Shown: in pieces, positions 1 to 5,822 of the stretch | Position numbering within the stretch: the first letter of the stretch is position 1 | Layout: every line of letters begins with the position of its first letter | Origin: JBATTK01 sp049670505 | GTDB lineage: Bacteria > Bacteroidota > Bacteroidia > Flavobacteriales > Flavobacteriaceae | Reading direction: 5' to 3' | NCBI GenBank assembly: GCA_049670505.1 | Contig: JBATTK010000149.1 | Span: 1-14,551, forward strand | DNA: 14,551 bases | The notes under the pieces: generated by a model | What the model was told of the DNA's origin: nothing | Seen by the model: only the letters and a program-made list of their open reading frames with translations | The model's database searches: none | Program-made: the position numbers and the translations under genes

Positions 1-509
1 ATCGCGGCCTGCTCCAAGTTTTGCAGCATCATGTGGCGGATATTTAGGGAATCCCGGATATCCTTCATGCCCAAACTATTTCTTTCCACTTCTTCCATAC
101 CAAAGAAGTTGGTCTTTGTTCCAGTTGCTAAGACCAGATAATCGTAGGTAAGTTTTCCTTTGTCCGTTATGACAGTATTGGTAGAGGCTTGAATTTCCTT
201 TACCTCGGCCAGCCTGAAGCTCACATTCTTATACCCCTTAATTTGTTTTCTAAAAGGGAACACAATACTATCGGGTTCGAGGCCGCTAGTGGCTACCTGA
301 TAAAATAAGGGCTGGAATTGATGAAAGTTGTTGCGGTCTATCAGTACAATCTGAACATCCTTGTTTTTCAGCCCTTCCACCAATGCTAAACCCGCAAAGC
401 CCCCTCCAACTATAACTACCCGTGGCAGCCCAGAATTTGGCAAGCAGATTGCTTCCGTCACTTTGCATATATGATCGTCGATACCGTTTAACATTTGATT
501 CTGTTTCAT
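1..509 (-). CDS. Type II NADH dehydrogenase-like FAD flavoprotein, N-terminal part (cut by window edge)
   Basis: The first 169 residues are visible; the C-terminal part lies left of position 1. Residues 31-41 (VVIVGGGFAGL) form a Rossmann FAD-binding GGGxxG loop, followed near residue 58 by the acidic IDRNNFHQFQPLFYQVAT segment and at 125-131 by LVLATGT. This pattern is typical of NDH-2 NADH:quinone oxidoreductases, which pass electrons from NADH to quinone at the inner face of the membrane without pumping protons. Related sulfide:quinone or other pyridine-nucleotide-disulfide reductases cannot be excluded without the C-terminus. About 30 residues precede the FAD fold, more than usual, and include Cys15 and Cys22; in-frame starts exist at ATG 509 and ATG 494. 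The gene begins 6 bases after the universal stress protein stop, which suggests co-transcription and translational coupling. Confidence 0.85.
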   Translation of the reverse strand, partial: MKQNQMLNGIDDHICKVTEAICLPNSGLPRVVIVGGGFAGLALVEGLKNKDVQIVLIDRNNFHQFQPLFYQVATSGLEPDSIVFPFRKQIKGYKNVSFRLAEVKEIQASTNTVITDKGKLTYDYLVLATGTKTNFFGMEEVERNSLGMKDIRDSLNIRHMMLQNLEQAA

Positions 510-515
510 TAACTT

Positions 516-992
516 TTACTGATTATTTTTCTCTTTCGAGTCGCGTTTCCGGACTATCATGACGGAACAGTTGGCATGTGTTGCCAAGGACTGGGAAACC
601 GAGCCAAGCAAAAATCTAGAAAATGCACCATGACCCTGAGACCCAACTACAATTAAATCGGCATCAAAGGCTTCCGCCTTTTCCAAAATTGCACTTTTGG
701 GAATGCCATTGACCACAGCTGTTGTTATAGACAATGCGTTATTATTATCTCTTAATGATTTTGAGGCATCATTAACAATATCTTCCGCCAATTTTCTTGT
801 ATTTGATTTAGCTTCCTCGTAATAGTTGCCAAGCGTTCCACCCAATGGGAGAGCACCTGGAGCGGCAATCATTGGGTTTTCGAACACATTTATGATAAAT
901 ATTTCCGTCCCAGCAGGCAACGGCATTGCGGCAAGTTCATTTGTGGCCAACTTACTGAAGTCAGAACCATCTATTGCTAATACTATTTTCAT
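516..992 (-). CDS. Universal stress protein (UspA family)
   Basis: This 158-residue single-domain protein has the length and fold signature of UspA. It starts MKIVLAIDGSDFS, with Asp8 in the nucleotide-binding position, and near the C-terminus carries the ATP-binding motif G-x2-G-x9-G-S at residues 117-131 (G117, G120, G130, S131), followed by the strand SVMIV. Proteins with this intact motif usually bind ATP and act as soluble stress or energy sensors. It lies between the lycopene-cyclase-like membrane protein and the NADH dehydrogenase-like gene. The 6-base gap to the latter suggests that the two are made together, perhaps to adjust respiration during redox or metal stress; that link is inference. 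Confidence 0.93.
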   Translation of the reverse strand: MKIVLAIDGSDFSKLATNELAAMPLPAGTEIFIINVFENPMIAAPGALPLGGTLGNYYEEAKSNTRKLAEDIVNDASKSLRDNNNALSITTAVVNGIPKSAILEKAEAFDADLIVVGSQGHGAFSRFLLGSVSQSLATHANCSVMIVRKRDSKEKNNQ

Positions 993-1041
993 CCTTTTAT
1001 ATTTAATTTTTGTTCATATTTCTATGCTATGTCTCCTAATC

Positions 1042-1746
1042 TCAACTTATGATAATAGGCTTCATTAACTTTTTCCAATACAGGTGTTCGTACAGCCCAG
1101 ACCAGTACATTCCGAAAGTGAACGCGAACAGCAGTTCCTCAATGGGGATGCCCAAAACAAGGATATGGGTCAGATTTTCTAGGTTCCAGTAGAGTTCTAC
1201 ATAATCGGGATAGAAGGGAAGGATACTTCCGAAATATATAAAATAGAGCACCGTGAATAATAGACCTCCGACCCAAATTTTTTCTATTAAATCTGGCCGA
1301 CAATACAGCGTTGACGACCCGCCCATTAGCATGGCTAGAATCCCACAATAAATATGGTTCAATTCGGTAAAAAGGCTCAACGCTCCGAAAACCAAAACTG
1401 GAACAAAGAGAATATATACATGCAGGGAGTGTCTTCTATGATTTCTTTCGGTATGCGGGAATTCAACATAACCTCGTTTAAAAATCAGGTTGTAAAGTAC
1501 AGTTCCGATGCCGCCGATAGCAAATGAAAAGATGATACTTTCAATGTCGAAACCGGTCTTTATCGCTAAATCGAAAAGGGACGGCGGATGCCAATATTCA
1601 GGAACGAACAAAGGCTCTGTAAGCCCGAAGGGCATCGTTATCCAACTCATTTTGAGCATCTCTTTCCTAGAATCCTTTTTAAGAATGTAAACCAGACCCC
1701 AAAGGGCAAGGAGGAGAAGCGACCATCTCAACCAAACGTATTGCAT
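1042..1746 (-). CDS. Polytopic membrane protein resembling lycopene cyclase domain (CrtYcd-type) proteins
   Basis: The 234-residue product is strongly hydrophobic, with about six or seven predicted membrane segments. Two related segments are visible: FDIESIIFSFAIGGIG near residues 66-81 and IPIEELLFAFTFGMYWSGLYEH near 200-221. The second carries the PxEE signature of the heterodimeric/fused lycopene cyclases (CrtYc/CrtYd), so the protein looks like an internally duplicated CrtYcd. Between them lie PEYWHPP (49-55) and a basic His-rich loop (RNHRRHSLH, 101-109). Classic cyclases make cyclic carotenoids, but no carotenoid gene is present here, and the first repeat has DIES instead of PxEE, so the enzymatic role is uncertain. 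It sits downstream of the metal-module genes and 49 bases upstream of the stress protein gene. Confidence 0.6.
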   Translation of the reverse strand: MQYVWLRWSLLLLALWGLVYILKKDSRKEMLKMSWITMPFGLTEPLFVPEYWHPPSLFDLAIKTGFDIESIIFSFAIGGIGTVLYNLIFKRGYVEFPHTERNHRRHSLHVYILFVPVLVFGALSLFTELNHIYCGILAMLMGGSSTLYCRPDLIEKIWVGGLLFTVLYFIYFGSILPFYPDYVELYWNLENLTHILVLGIPIEELLFAFTFGMYWSGLYEHLYWKKLMKPIIIS

Positions 1747-1821
1747 AGGAATCCTCTATTCGATATAATTATGTTCTAGATTCAACAGTTCTTCCCTGTC
1801 GCCGCACTGTTTATTGAATAT

Positions 1822-2000
1822 TTAACTTAAGGAATACACGAAAGCCTGCTGGACACGGTGCTCACTTTTTCCAAATACGGTTTCCGTGAGACCCTTGTTA
1901 TTTACCCAGTTCTTTGGCTCTTGCCGCAAGCAGATTGCCAGAAAAAGACAACATACCAGCTGTCGATGCAGTACCAGATCCTAAAGTCTCTTCTATCCAT
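1822..2000 (-). pseudogene. Remnant of a Tat-exported protein gene (frameshifted leader plus possible C-terminal piece)
   Basis: An ATG at 2000, only 9 bases past the stop of the DUF5676 gene, reads MDRRDF, the start of a twin-arginine leader. After a shift of frame the sequence continues as GTASTAGMLSFSGNLLAARAKELG and stops at 1898-1900. Together they read like a Tat leader of the RRDFL type that has lost about one codon plus two bases. A third frame over 1905-1822 reads VNNKGLTETVFGKSEHRVQQ then AFVYSLS and a stop, which could be the C-terminal end of the same or another deleted gene. The parent protein is not recognisable; Tat substrates in metal clusters are often multicopper oxidases, but nothing here proves that. 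The stretch 1747-1821 shows nothing recognisable. Confidence 0.4.
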
Positions 2001-2009
2001 AAGTTTAGA

Positions 2010-2285
2010 TTATCTCCTCTTAATTTGTGCGTTATAAAAGCCTGCAATGCATGCTCCGATGAGCCAACCCAGAATAAAGGTTTGTACGATGCCAAAGAGG
2101 GCCTCCAGCAGGGGGACATCCATTCTTATAATATTGGTCGTGTCCAGACCGTGCAATAGGCTATTGAAAAATAATATGCTCCCTTCTTGCCCTGCTGTGG
2201 CCATGACCACCATACAGCCCAGATAAATCAGTGCACCAGTCAGTCCGAATGCAAAACCGAATTTTTTTACGTTGATACGATTCAT
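2010..2285 (-). CDS. DUF5676 family small membrane protein
   Basis: The 91-residue product starts MNRINVKKFGFAFG and matches what I know of DUF5676 proteins: the MNxxNVKxFGxA opening, a first membrane helix with LIYLGCMVVMA, a central FFNSLLHGLD segment followed by IIRMD, and a second helix with QTFILGWLIGACIAGFYN. The ATG at 2285 is chosen over the in-frame ATG at 2342, because the extra 19 residues are polar and unlike the family start. The function is unknown; family members are often found beside metal-efflux and metallochaperone genes. It is the last intact gene of the small-envelope-protein run, and the decayed Tat gene follows it by 9 bases. Confidence 0.85.
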   Translation of the reverse strand: MNRINVKKFGFAFGLTGALIYLGCMVVMATAGQEGSILFFNSLLHGLDTTNIIRMDVPLLEALFGIVQTFILGWLIGACIAGFYNAQIKRR

Positions 2286-2363
2286 GCTTGTTGTTTTTAT
2301 ATTAATAGTTGTTTCATATTCATTTGTATGGTACATGCCCATTGTCTTGAACCAAAATTTTAA

Positions 2364-2810
2364 TTAATGGTTCTTTTCCATGCTCTTTTTGTATTCCATC
2401 TTTTCGTGCATGGTCTTTTCCAGATTTTCTTGCTCCAATGTATGGTCGCAAAAAGTGTCGCTCATATGTTCGTCGGCAGCAATAACTGGCATAAAATGGT
2501 GGGTGGTCAGTAACATAAGTTCAGGGTATCTAGTTATCATATCGCTTAGCTTACCGGCGAGAATGGTATCGTTTGCCGCCGCTTTTACGAGCTCGTCCAC
2601 CATCATGCCCGTGGCGTGGTCATTATCCATCATCTTGGCAATATAGTTTTTGCCCAAATCGTGGTCTTCCACCATTAATTTCAGGACCTCCTCCTTTTGG
2701 GAAGGGTCTTTAAGCATATCCTTTACAGAACTTTCCTGTTTTTGTGCACAGGCCGATAACGTAAAAGTGGCCAATACAATTCCTATTACTGTTTTGATCG
2801 TTGTTTTCAT
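2364..2810 (-). CDS. Putative periplasmic lipoprotein, paralogue of the Met-rich lipoprotein
   Basis: This 148-residue protein has a type II signal peptide ending in the lipobox LSAC, with the lipidated Cys at residue 21. The mature part is mostly helical and rich in Met, His and acidic residues (for example DNDHATGMM at 62-70, LTTHHFMP at 101-108, and MHEKMEYKKSMEKNH at the end). The opening of the mature part, with MLKDPSQKEEV, then DHDLGKNYIAKMMDNDHATGMM, lines up with ILENPETKTEI, then NHSYMTEFMDNMKGNDHAMQMM, in the lipoprotein at 3924-4394, so the two share ancestry. A periplasmic metal-binding or buffering role is inferred from composition and context. No named domain is recognised. It is preceded by an inverted repeat at 2853-2876. 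Confidence 0.75.
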   Translation of the reverse strand: MKTTIKTVIGIVLATFTLSACAQKQESSVKDMLKDPSQKEEVLKLMVEDHDLGKNYIAKMMDNDHATGMMVDELVKAAANDTILAGKLSDMITRYPELMLLTTHHFMPVIAADEHMSDTFCDHTLEQENLEKTMHEKMEYKKSMEKNH

Positions 2811-2852
2811 TTTAATTCATTTTAAGTGTTATAATTTGTTTGTACTTCCTAT

Positions 2853-2876
2853 TGTCATGTCAAAGTTGAAATGACA
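2853..2876. promoter_or_regulatory. Inverted repeat TGTCAT-N12-ATGACA upstream of the lipoprotein gene
   Basis: Perfect 6-base arms (2853-2858 and 2871-2876) are separated by 12 bases. They lie between the SHOCT gene stop at 2877 and the lipoprotein start at 2810. The geometry, two half-sites about 18 bases apart, resembles a dimeric operator. A repeat of the same design occurs upstream of the AraC-type regulator at 8121-8144. A chance match is possible. Confidence 0.3.
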
Positions 2877-3092
2877 CTATTCGGATTTTAGAATCCTTTT
2901 TGATTCTTCAAATTCCTCTTTTGTAATTTCCCCATTGGCAAATCTTTTTTTGAGAATTGCGAGTGGGTCTTCCTTTTTAAATTTTTGGTAAGGGATGTCG
3001 TATGGGACAAAGAAGATCCAGATTAAGAGAATCAACCATATGATCCACCATACGAAGTGCATACCGCCCAAGTGTCCGTCGAAAAAATGCAT
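2877..3092 (-). CDS. SHOCT-domain mini membrane protein (copy 1)
   Basis: The 71-residue protein has one N-terminal membrane helix rich in Trp (GMHFVWWIIWLILLIWIFFVP, about residues 10-30), a short linker, and a C-terminal SHOCT domain (DPLAILKKRFANGEITKEEF then EESKRILKSE, about 42-71) with the family hallmark LKxRFAxGEIxxEEFExxKxxL. SHOCT domains are short helical pieces thought to mediate oligomerisation. No enzyme function is expected. It is a tandem paralogue of the next gene upstream (3132-3350), sharing the DGxxxGMHxxWWxIWL opening, so a recent local duplication followed by divergence is likely. The conserved Met-His pair at the membrane surface (GMH) could contact metal; that is speculation. 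Confidence 0.85.
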   Translation of the reverse strand: MHFFDGHLGGMHFVWWIIWLILLIWIFFVPYDIPYQKFKKEDPLAILKKRFANGEITKEEFEESKRILKSE

Positions 3093-3131
3093 AGTTTTAG
3101 ATTTAAAGATTAATAGTTGTTTGTTGTTGTA

Positions 3132-3350
3132 CTATTTGTCCGATTTCAAAAGTTCCTTTGATTGCTCATAGTCCTCCTTGGAAATCTCGCCCTTGGCAAA
3201 CCGGATTTTGAGCGTTGTTACCAAATCGTCTTCATTGGTTTCTGTGTAATATGTGCTGGAGGGGGCAAAAATTATCCACCCAATTAACACAAGCCAAATT
3301 GCCCACCAGATAAGGTGCATTCCCCAAAAAAATCCATCGCTATAGAACAT
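3132..3350 (-). CDS. SHOCT-domain mini membrane protein (copy 2)
   Basis: The 72-residue protein consists of a Trp-rich membrane helix (GMHLIWWAIWLVLIGWIIFAP, about residues 10-30), a polar linker, and a C-terminal SHOCT domain with LKIRFAKGEISKEDYEQSK (47-65). It matches its downstream neighbour at 2877-3092 in overall layout and in the GMHxxWWxIWL segment, but the linker differs (SSTYYTETNEDD against YDIPYQKFKKED). It lies 27 bases after the HMA metallochaperone gene and 39 bases before the other copy, so all three are probably in one transcript. The role is unknown beyond likely oligomerisation in the inner membrane. Confidence 0.85.
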   Translation of the reverse strand: MFYSDGFFWGMHLIWWAIWLVLIGWIIFAPSSTYYTETNEDDLVTTLKIRFAKGEISKEDYEQSKELLKSDK

Positions 3351-3377
3351 ATTCTTTGTTTTAAGGTTACTATTCTT

Positions 3378-3593
3378 TCAAATGATCTCTGTAATGGTAT
3401 AGCCTTCAAGTTTGTTTAGTTGGTGCTGTAAATCCTCTACCGAAAGTTTCTTTTTCATGCTGATGAGCGTTTTTCCTTTTGGGCTTAAGAAGATTTCCGT
3501 TTTCTCAATGTCCGGGTGTGCTTCCAAGGTTTTTCTAACCCGAGCAATGCATCCGCCACAGCTTATGCCGTTTATTTGATATTTATGTTTCAT
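3378..3593 (-). CDS. Heavy-metal-associated (HMA) domain protein, CopZ-like metallochaperone
   Basis: The 71-residue single-domain protein has the compact HMA fold. The metal-binding loop is GISCGGC, with Cys12 and Cys15 forming the CxxC site, followed by helix 1 (IARVRKTLEAHPDI), strand EKTEIFLS and the C-terminal helix and strand (SVEDLQHQLNKLEGYTITEI). Such proteins bind Cu(I) or another soft metal in the cytoplasm and hand it to a P-type ATPase. The usual Met of the MxCxxC loop is replaced by Ile-Ser (GISCGGC). The ATG at 3593 is preferred; a GTG three codons upstream at 3602 is also possible. No cognate ATPase lies in this window. The neighbours are His-rich and SHOCT membrane proteins. 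Confidence 0.92.
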   Translation of the reverse strand: MKHKYQINGISCGGCIARVRKTLEAHPDIEKTEIFLSPKGKTLISMKKKLSVEDLQHQLNKLEGYTITEII

Positions 3594-3608
3594 TGTCTCC
3601 ACTTTTTT

Positions 3609-3890
3609 TTAGTGATGGCTATGGCCCTTATGTTCCTCATTGGTTTCTGCTGCCAATGATTTTTCTTTACCATCTTCGTGTTGCTTATTATTCTGTTCCG
3701 TATGGTTATGCCTACCATGCCCGGCATGTCCGCCATGTGCACCGTGGGGCATTATCAGATGAAACACGAACATTAAGATTATAAAGCCAAAAAGCCCGTT
3801 ATATCCTGTAATGCCCAGTGCCGGGGCGAAAAATATCAGTAATAGGGGTAGCCCGCAACCTATAACCATCCATATCCAATGACCTTTCAT
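3609..3890 (-). CDS. DUF2933-like membrane protein with His-rich tail
   Basis: The 93-residue protein opens MKGHWIWMVIGCGLPLLLIF and has two membrane helices (about 5-24 and 30-47), the layout of DUF2933 proteins found beside copper and silver resistance genes. The C-terminal tail after residue 48 is soluble and contains 11 histidines, spaced first as HxxHxxHxxHxxHxH (49-63) and ending HKGHSHH, a strong potential metal-binding segment. Side of the membrane cannot be told with certainty. The gene is followed after 15 bases by the HMA metallochaperone and preceded by the Met-rich lipoprotein gene. A metal-buffering or delivery role at the inner membrane is inference from composition and context. 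Confidence 0.75.
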   Translation of the reverse strand: MKGHWIWMVIGCGLPLLLIFFAPALGITGYNGLFGFIILMFVFHLIMPHGAHGGHAGHGRHNHTEQNNKQHEDGKEKSLAAETNEEHKGHSHH

Positions 3891-3923
3891 GATTTTTGTT
3901 TTTAGTGTTAAATGTTATCTTCT

Positions 3924-4394
3924 CTAATGATGATCGCCATGGCTTTGGCTTTTGCTCAATTCCAATTTGGCCTGTTCAATATTATCTATTCCTTTCTCGG
4001 CCATCATATCCATGCAGGACTCCATACAATCTTGGCTCATCATGTCTTTTTCATACATCATTTTCATCATATTGCCCATAATCATTCCATCTTTCATCAT
4101 GGATTGCATCATGTTTTTCATCATCATGCTATCTTTCATCATCATTTGCATACCCTGGCCTTTCATCATATTACCCATCATCTTTTGGTTGCCCTGCATC
4201 ATCTGCATTGCATGGTCGTTGCCTTTCATGTTGTCCATGAATTCAGTCATGTAGCTGTGATTACTGGCAATCGCATCAAAAATCTCAGTCTTTGTTTCCG
4301 GATTTTCAAGAATTGAATTAACGTCTGTTTCCTGGGTGCAACTATTTAAGGTTACCAGCCCGATTGTCATAAAAATTAGTGTTACTATTTTCAT
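3924..4394 (-). CDS. Methionine-rich periplasmic lipoprotein (putative copper-binding)
   Basis: The 156-residue protein has a lipoprotein signal ending LNSC (Cys19). About 35 residues are methionine, arranged mostly as MM and MMM clusters between residues 49 and 130 (for example GMQMMMKDSMMMKNMM), with a His-containing end (SHGDHH) and CMESCMDMM near 124-132. Methionine clusters of this type bind Cu(I) or Ag(I) in the oxidising periplasm. The protein has no recognisable catalytic domain. The N-terminal third resembles the lipoprotein at 2364-2810. Its DNA is dominated by repeated ATG codons, which creates a false His-rich reading frame on the other strand. It is followed after 33 bases by the DUF2933-like gene. 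The metal-binding role is inferred from composition. Confidence 0.8.
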   Translation of the reverse strand: MKIVTLIFMTIGLVTLNSCTQETDVNSILENPETKTEIFDAIASNHSYMTEFMDNMKGNDHAMQMMQGNQKMMGNMMKGQGMQMMMKDSMMMKNMMQSMMKDGMIMGNMMKMMYEKDMMSQDCMESCMDMMAEKGIDNIEQAKLELSKSQSHGDHH

Positions 4395-4550
4395 TTTATT
4401 TTATTTAAGAATTACTAAACTCGTTTTGACTATTTCTGTTATTTGCCTCCGACGTTTCGGGGCTACATTTTATGTCCTAAATTTCGATTCAATCCAAAAA
4501 ATTTAAATGGGTTCGTTTAAACTTTTTGTCCCATCATACTAAACAAACAA
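4395..4550 (-). promoter_or_regulatory. Intergenic region likely holding the promoter of the Met-rich lipoprotein run
   Basis: This 156-base gap separates the prohibitin gene from the Met-rich lipoprotein and is the largest break in the left part of the cluster, so a promoter here is likely. It contains the palindrome GTTTAAAC (4515-4522) and, 9 bases further along the minus strand, a TAAATTTT stretch that only loosely fits the Bacteroidetes -7 box. A TTGTCCC element (4526-4532, plus strand) recurs twice in the next gap upstream. No convincing terminator hairpin was seen. Confidence 0.3.
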
Positions 4551-5366
4551 TCAATTATTGCCCAATATCAACGGTAGTCCAGAATCGCCACTACCCACTA
4601 TAACTACTTTCGAGTTAGGTGACTTCGCTAGTTCCAATGTCGCATCGATACCCTTGTCCCGCAATATCATATCGTTCAAGGAAGCACTCAAAATTCTGTT
4701 CGCATCCGCCTTTCCTTTTGCTTCAATGGTCACTTTTTCAGCTTCTTTTTTAGCCGTGACCAAACGAAACTGATATTCCAACGACTCTTGCTCTTGTTTT
4801 AACTTACGCTCGATAGCTTCCTTGATGGTACTTGGCAATGTGACATCCCGCACCAGTATCTCATTGAGCTGAATGTACTGTCCGTCAACGATTTTTTTGG
4901 TTTCTTCATAAATCTCGGCCTGTATCGCATCTCGCTTACTAGAATACAATTGCTCCGGGGTATACCGCCCCACAACGCTTCTTGCCGCCGATCGTATCGT
5001 TGGTAATAGTACCCGTTGAATGTATTCGGACCCTTTTTCTTGGTGTAGCTTTCCTAAAAATTCCCGCTTTGGCTCAAACCATGCGGAGGCGTCCAGTTTT
5101 ATTTCCAATCCGTTAGAAGAAAGCACTTGCATTTTTTCAAAAACTTCCTGCTGTCTGACCTCATATATAAAAACCTTGTTCCAGGGTGCCACGATGTGAA
5201 AACCCTCGCCCATAGGGGGTTCGTCGGTCACAACGCCTCCACTAAAAGTTTTGTACAACACACCGGCTTGTCCTGAATCGATTGTCACGGCAGATTTTGT
5301 AATTAAAACAATCAGCACAATAAGAATAATTACTGCTGGTAACGCAATTTTTGGTAATTTGTCCAT
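4551..5366 (-). CDS. Prohibitin/SPFH family membrane protein
   Basis: The 271-residue protein has one N-terminal membrane helix (about 8-24), then an SPFH/prohibitin domain starting AVTIDSGQAGVLYKTFSGGV and including PPMGEGFHIVAPWNKVFIYEVRQQ (50-73) and RSVVGRYTPEQLYSSKRDAI (129-148). A charged coiled coil follows (about 182-225, KLKQEQESLEYQFRLVTAKKEAEKVTIEAKGKADA). This layout is standard for prohibitin-like proteins, which form large ring assemblies in the membrane, organise microdomains and modulate membrane proteases. Length is close to the family norm. It is transcribed after the cytochrome c lipoprotein (113-base gap) and may help to stabilise the envelope redox or porin components; that role is inference. 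Confidence 0.9.
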   Translation of the reverse strand: MDKLPKIALPAVIILIVLIVLITKSAVTIDSGQAGVLYKTFSGGVVTDEPPMGEGFHIVAPWNKVFIYEVRQQEVFEKMQVLSSNGLEIKLDASAWFEPKREFLGKLHQEKGSEYIQRVLLPTIRSAARSVVGRYTPEQLYSSKRDAIQAEIYEETKKIVDGQYIQLNEILVRDVTLPSTIKEAIERKLKQEQESLEYQFRLVTAKKEAEKVTIEAKGKADANRILSASLNDMILRDKGIDATLELAKSPNSKVVIVGSGDSGLPLILGNN

Positions 5367-5479
5367 TATATTCTATTTTAAATTGGTACTATTTTGCATT
5401 GTCCCATTGTAGGATTCGTGCTTCTATTTGTCCCTATCGCTTTTCGACTGAAATAATTATGGGAATATTTCTAGCCATT

Positions 5480-5800
5480 TTAATTTGCCGATTTGAGGAA
5501 TTCCTCAATCTTCTTACTTTCCTTTTCCGTAAGGTTGGCCCTGACTCGCATATGAAGGCTAATGGTCTCCCAATCCGTGTCGTTATAATCAGCTGGAGAG
5601 GGAGCGATGTGACACCGATTACAGGTTTCTCCCCAAAGCTGAGCACCTGATTTCTCTATCTTGAAATCATCAGTTGTATCCGTTACCGTGTCGGCGGGCA
5701 CATCCGAATATTTTTTCTTGGTTGAAGAACACGCTACCACCGTCAAACTCGTGATGGCCAGTAAGGCAAAGACTATTGATAATTTATATGTTGTTTTCAT
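5480..5800 (-). CDS. Small c-type cytochrome lipoprotein
   Basis: The 106-residue protein has a lipoprotein signal peptide with the lipobox VVAC (Cys24), a polar linker, and a single haem-binding motif CNRCH at residues 60-64. Met84 (SLHMRV) is a plausible sixth haem ligand. The C-terminal LTEKESKKIEEFLKSAN is the usual closing helix of small cytochromes c. It should be a membrane-anchored electron carrier in the periplasm. The gene lies 22 bases after the porin gene and belongs to the cytochrome-porin-cytochrome run. The haem pocket is followed by PSPADY rather than the usual GxxG loop, so it is a divergent cytochrome. Its redox partner is unknown. Confidence 0.85.
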   Translation of the reverse strand: MKTTYKLSIVFALLAITSLTVVACSSTKKKYSDVPADTVTDTTDDFKIEKSGAQLWGETCNRCHIAPSPADYNDTDWETISLHMRVRANLTEKESKKIEEFLKSAN

Positions 5801-5822
5801 TTTTTCATTTTTTATGATTCGA

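Noticed and set aside
1914..2159. Plus-strand open frame across the decayed Tat gene
   Set aside because: No domain or start signal was seen, and the minus strand shows leader-like sequence at the same place.
2286..2342. Upstream ATG of the DUF5676 gene at 2342
   Set aside because: The extra 19 residues are polar and do not fit the family opening MNxxNVKxFG, which begins exactly at the ATG at 2285.
3594..3602. GTG start three codons upstream for the HMA protein
   Set aside because: The ATG at 3593 gives the usual length and start of HMA chaperones; the GTG adds only three residues and is not needed.
4000..4250. Repeated CAT-rich DNA that looks like a tandem repeat
   Set aside because: It comes from clustered methionine codons with varied spacers; no fixed repeat unit or period was found.
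3912..4316. Plus-strand His-rich open frame opposite the Met-rich lipoprotein
   Set aside because: CAT codons are the reverse complement of the ATG codons of the minus-strand gene, so the His runs are a mirror image. The minus-strand frame has a proper lipoprotein signal and a related paralogue.
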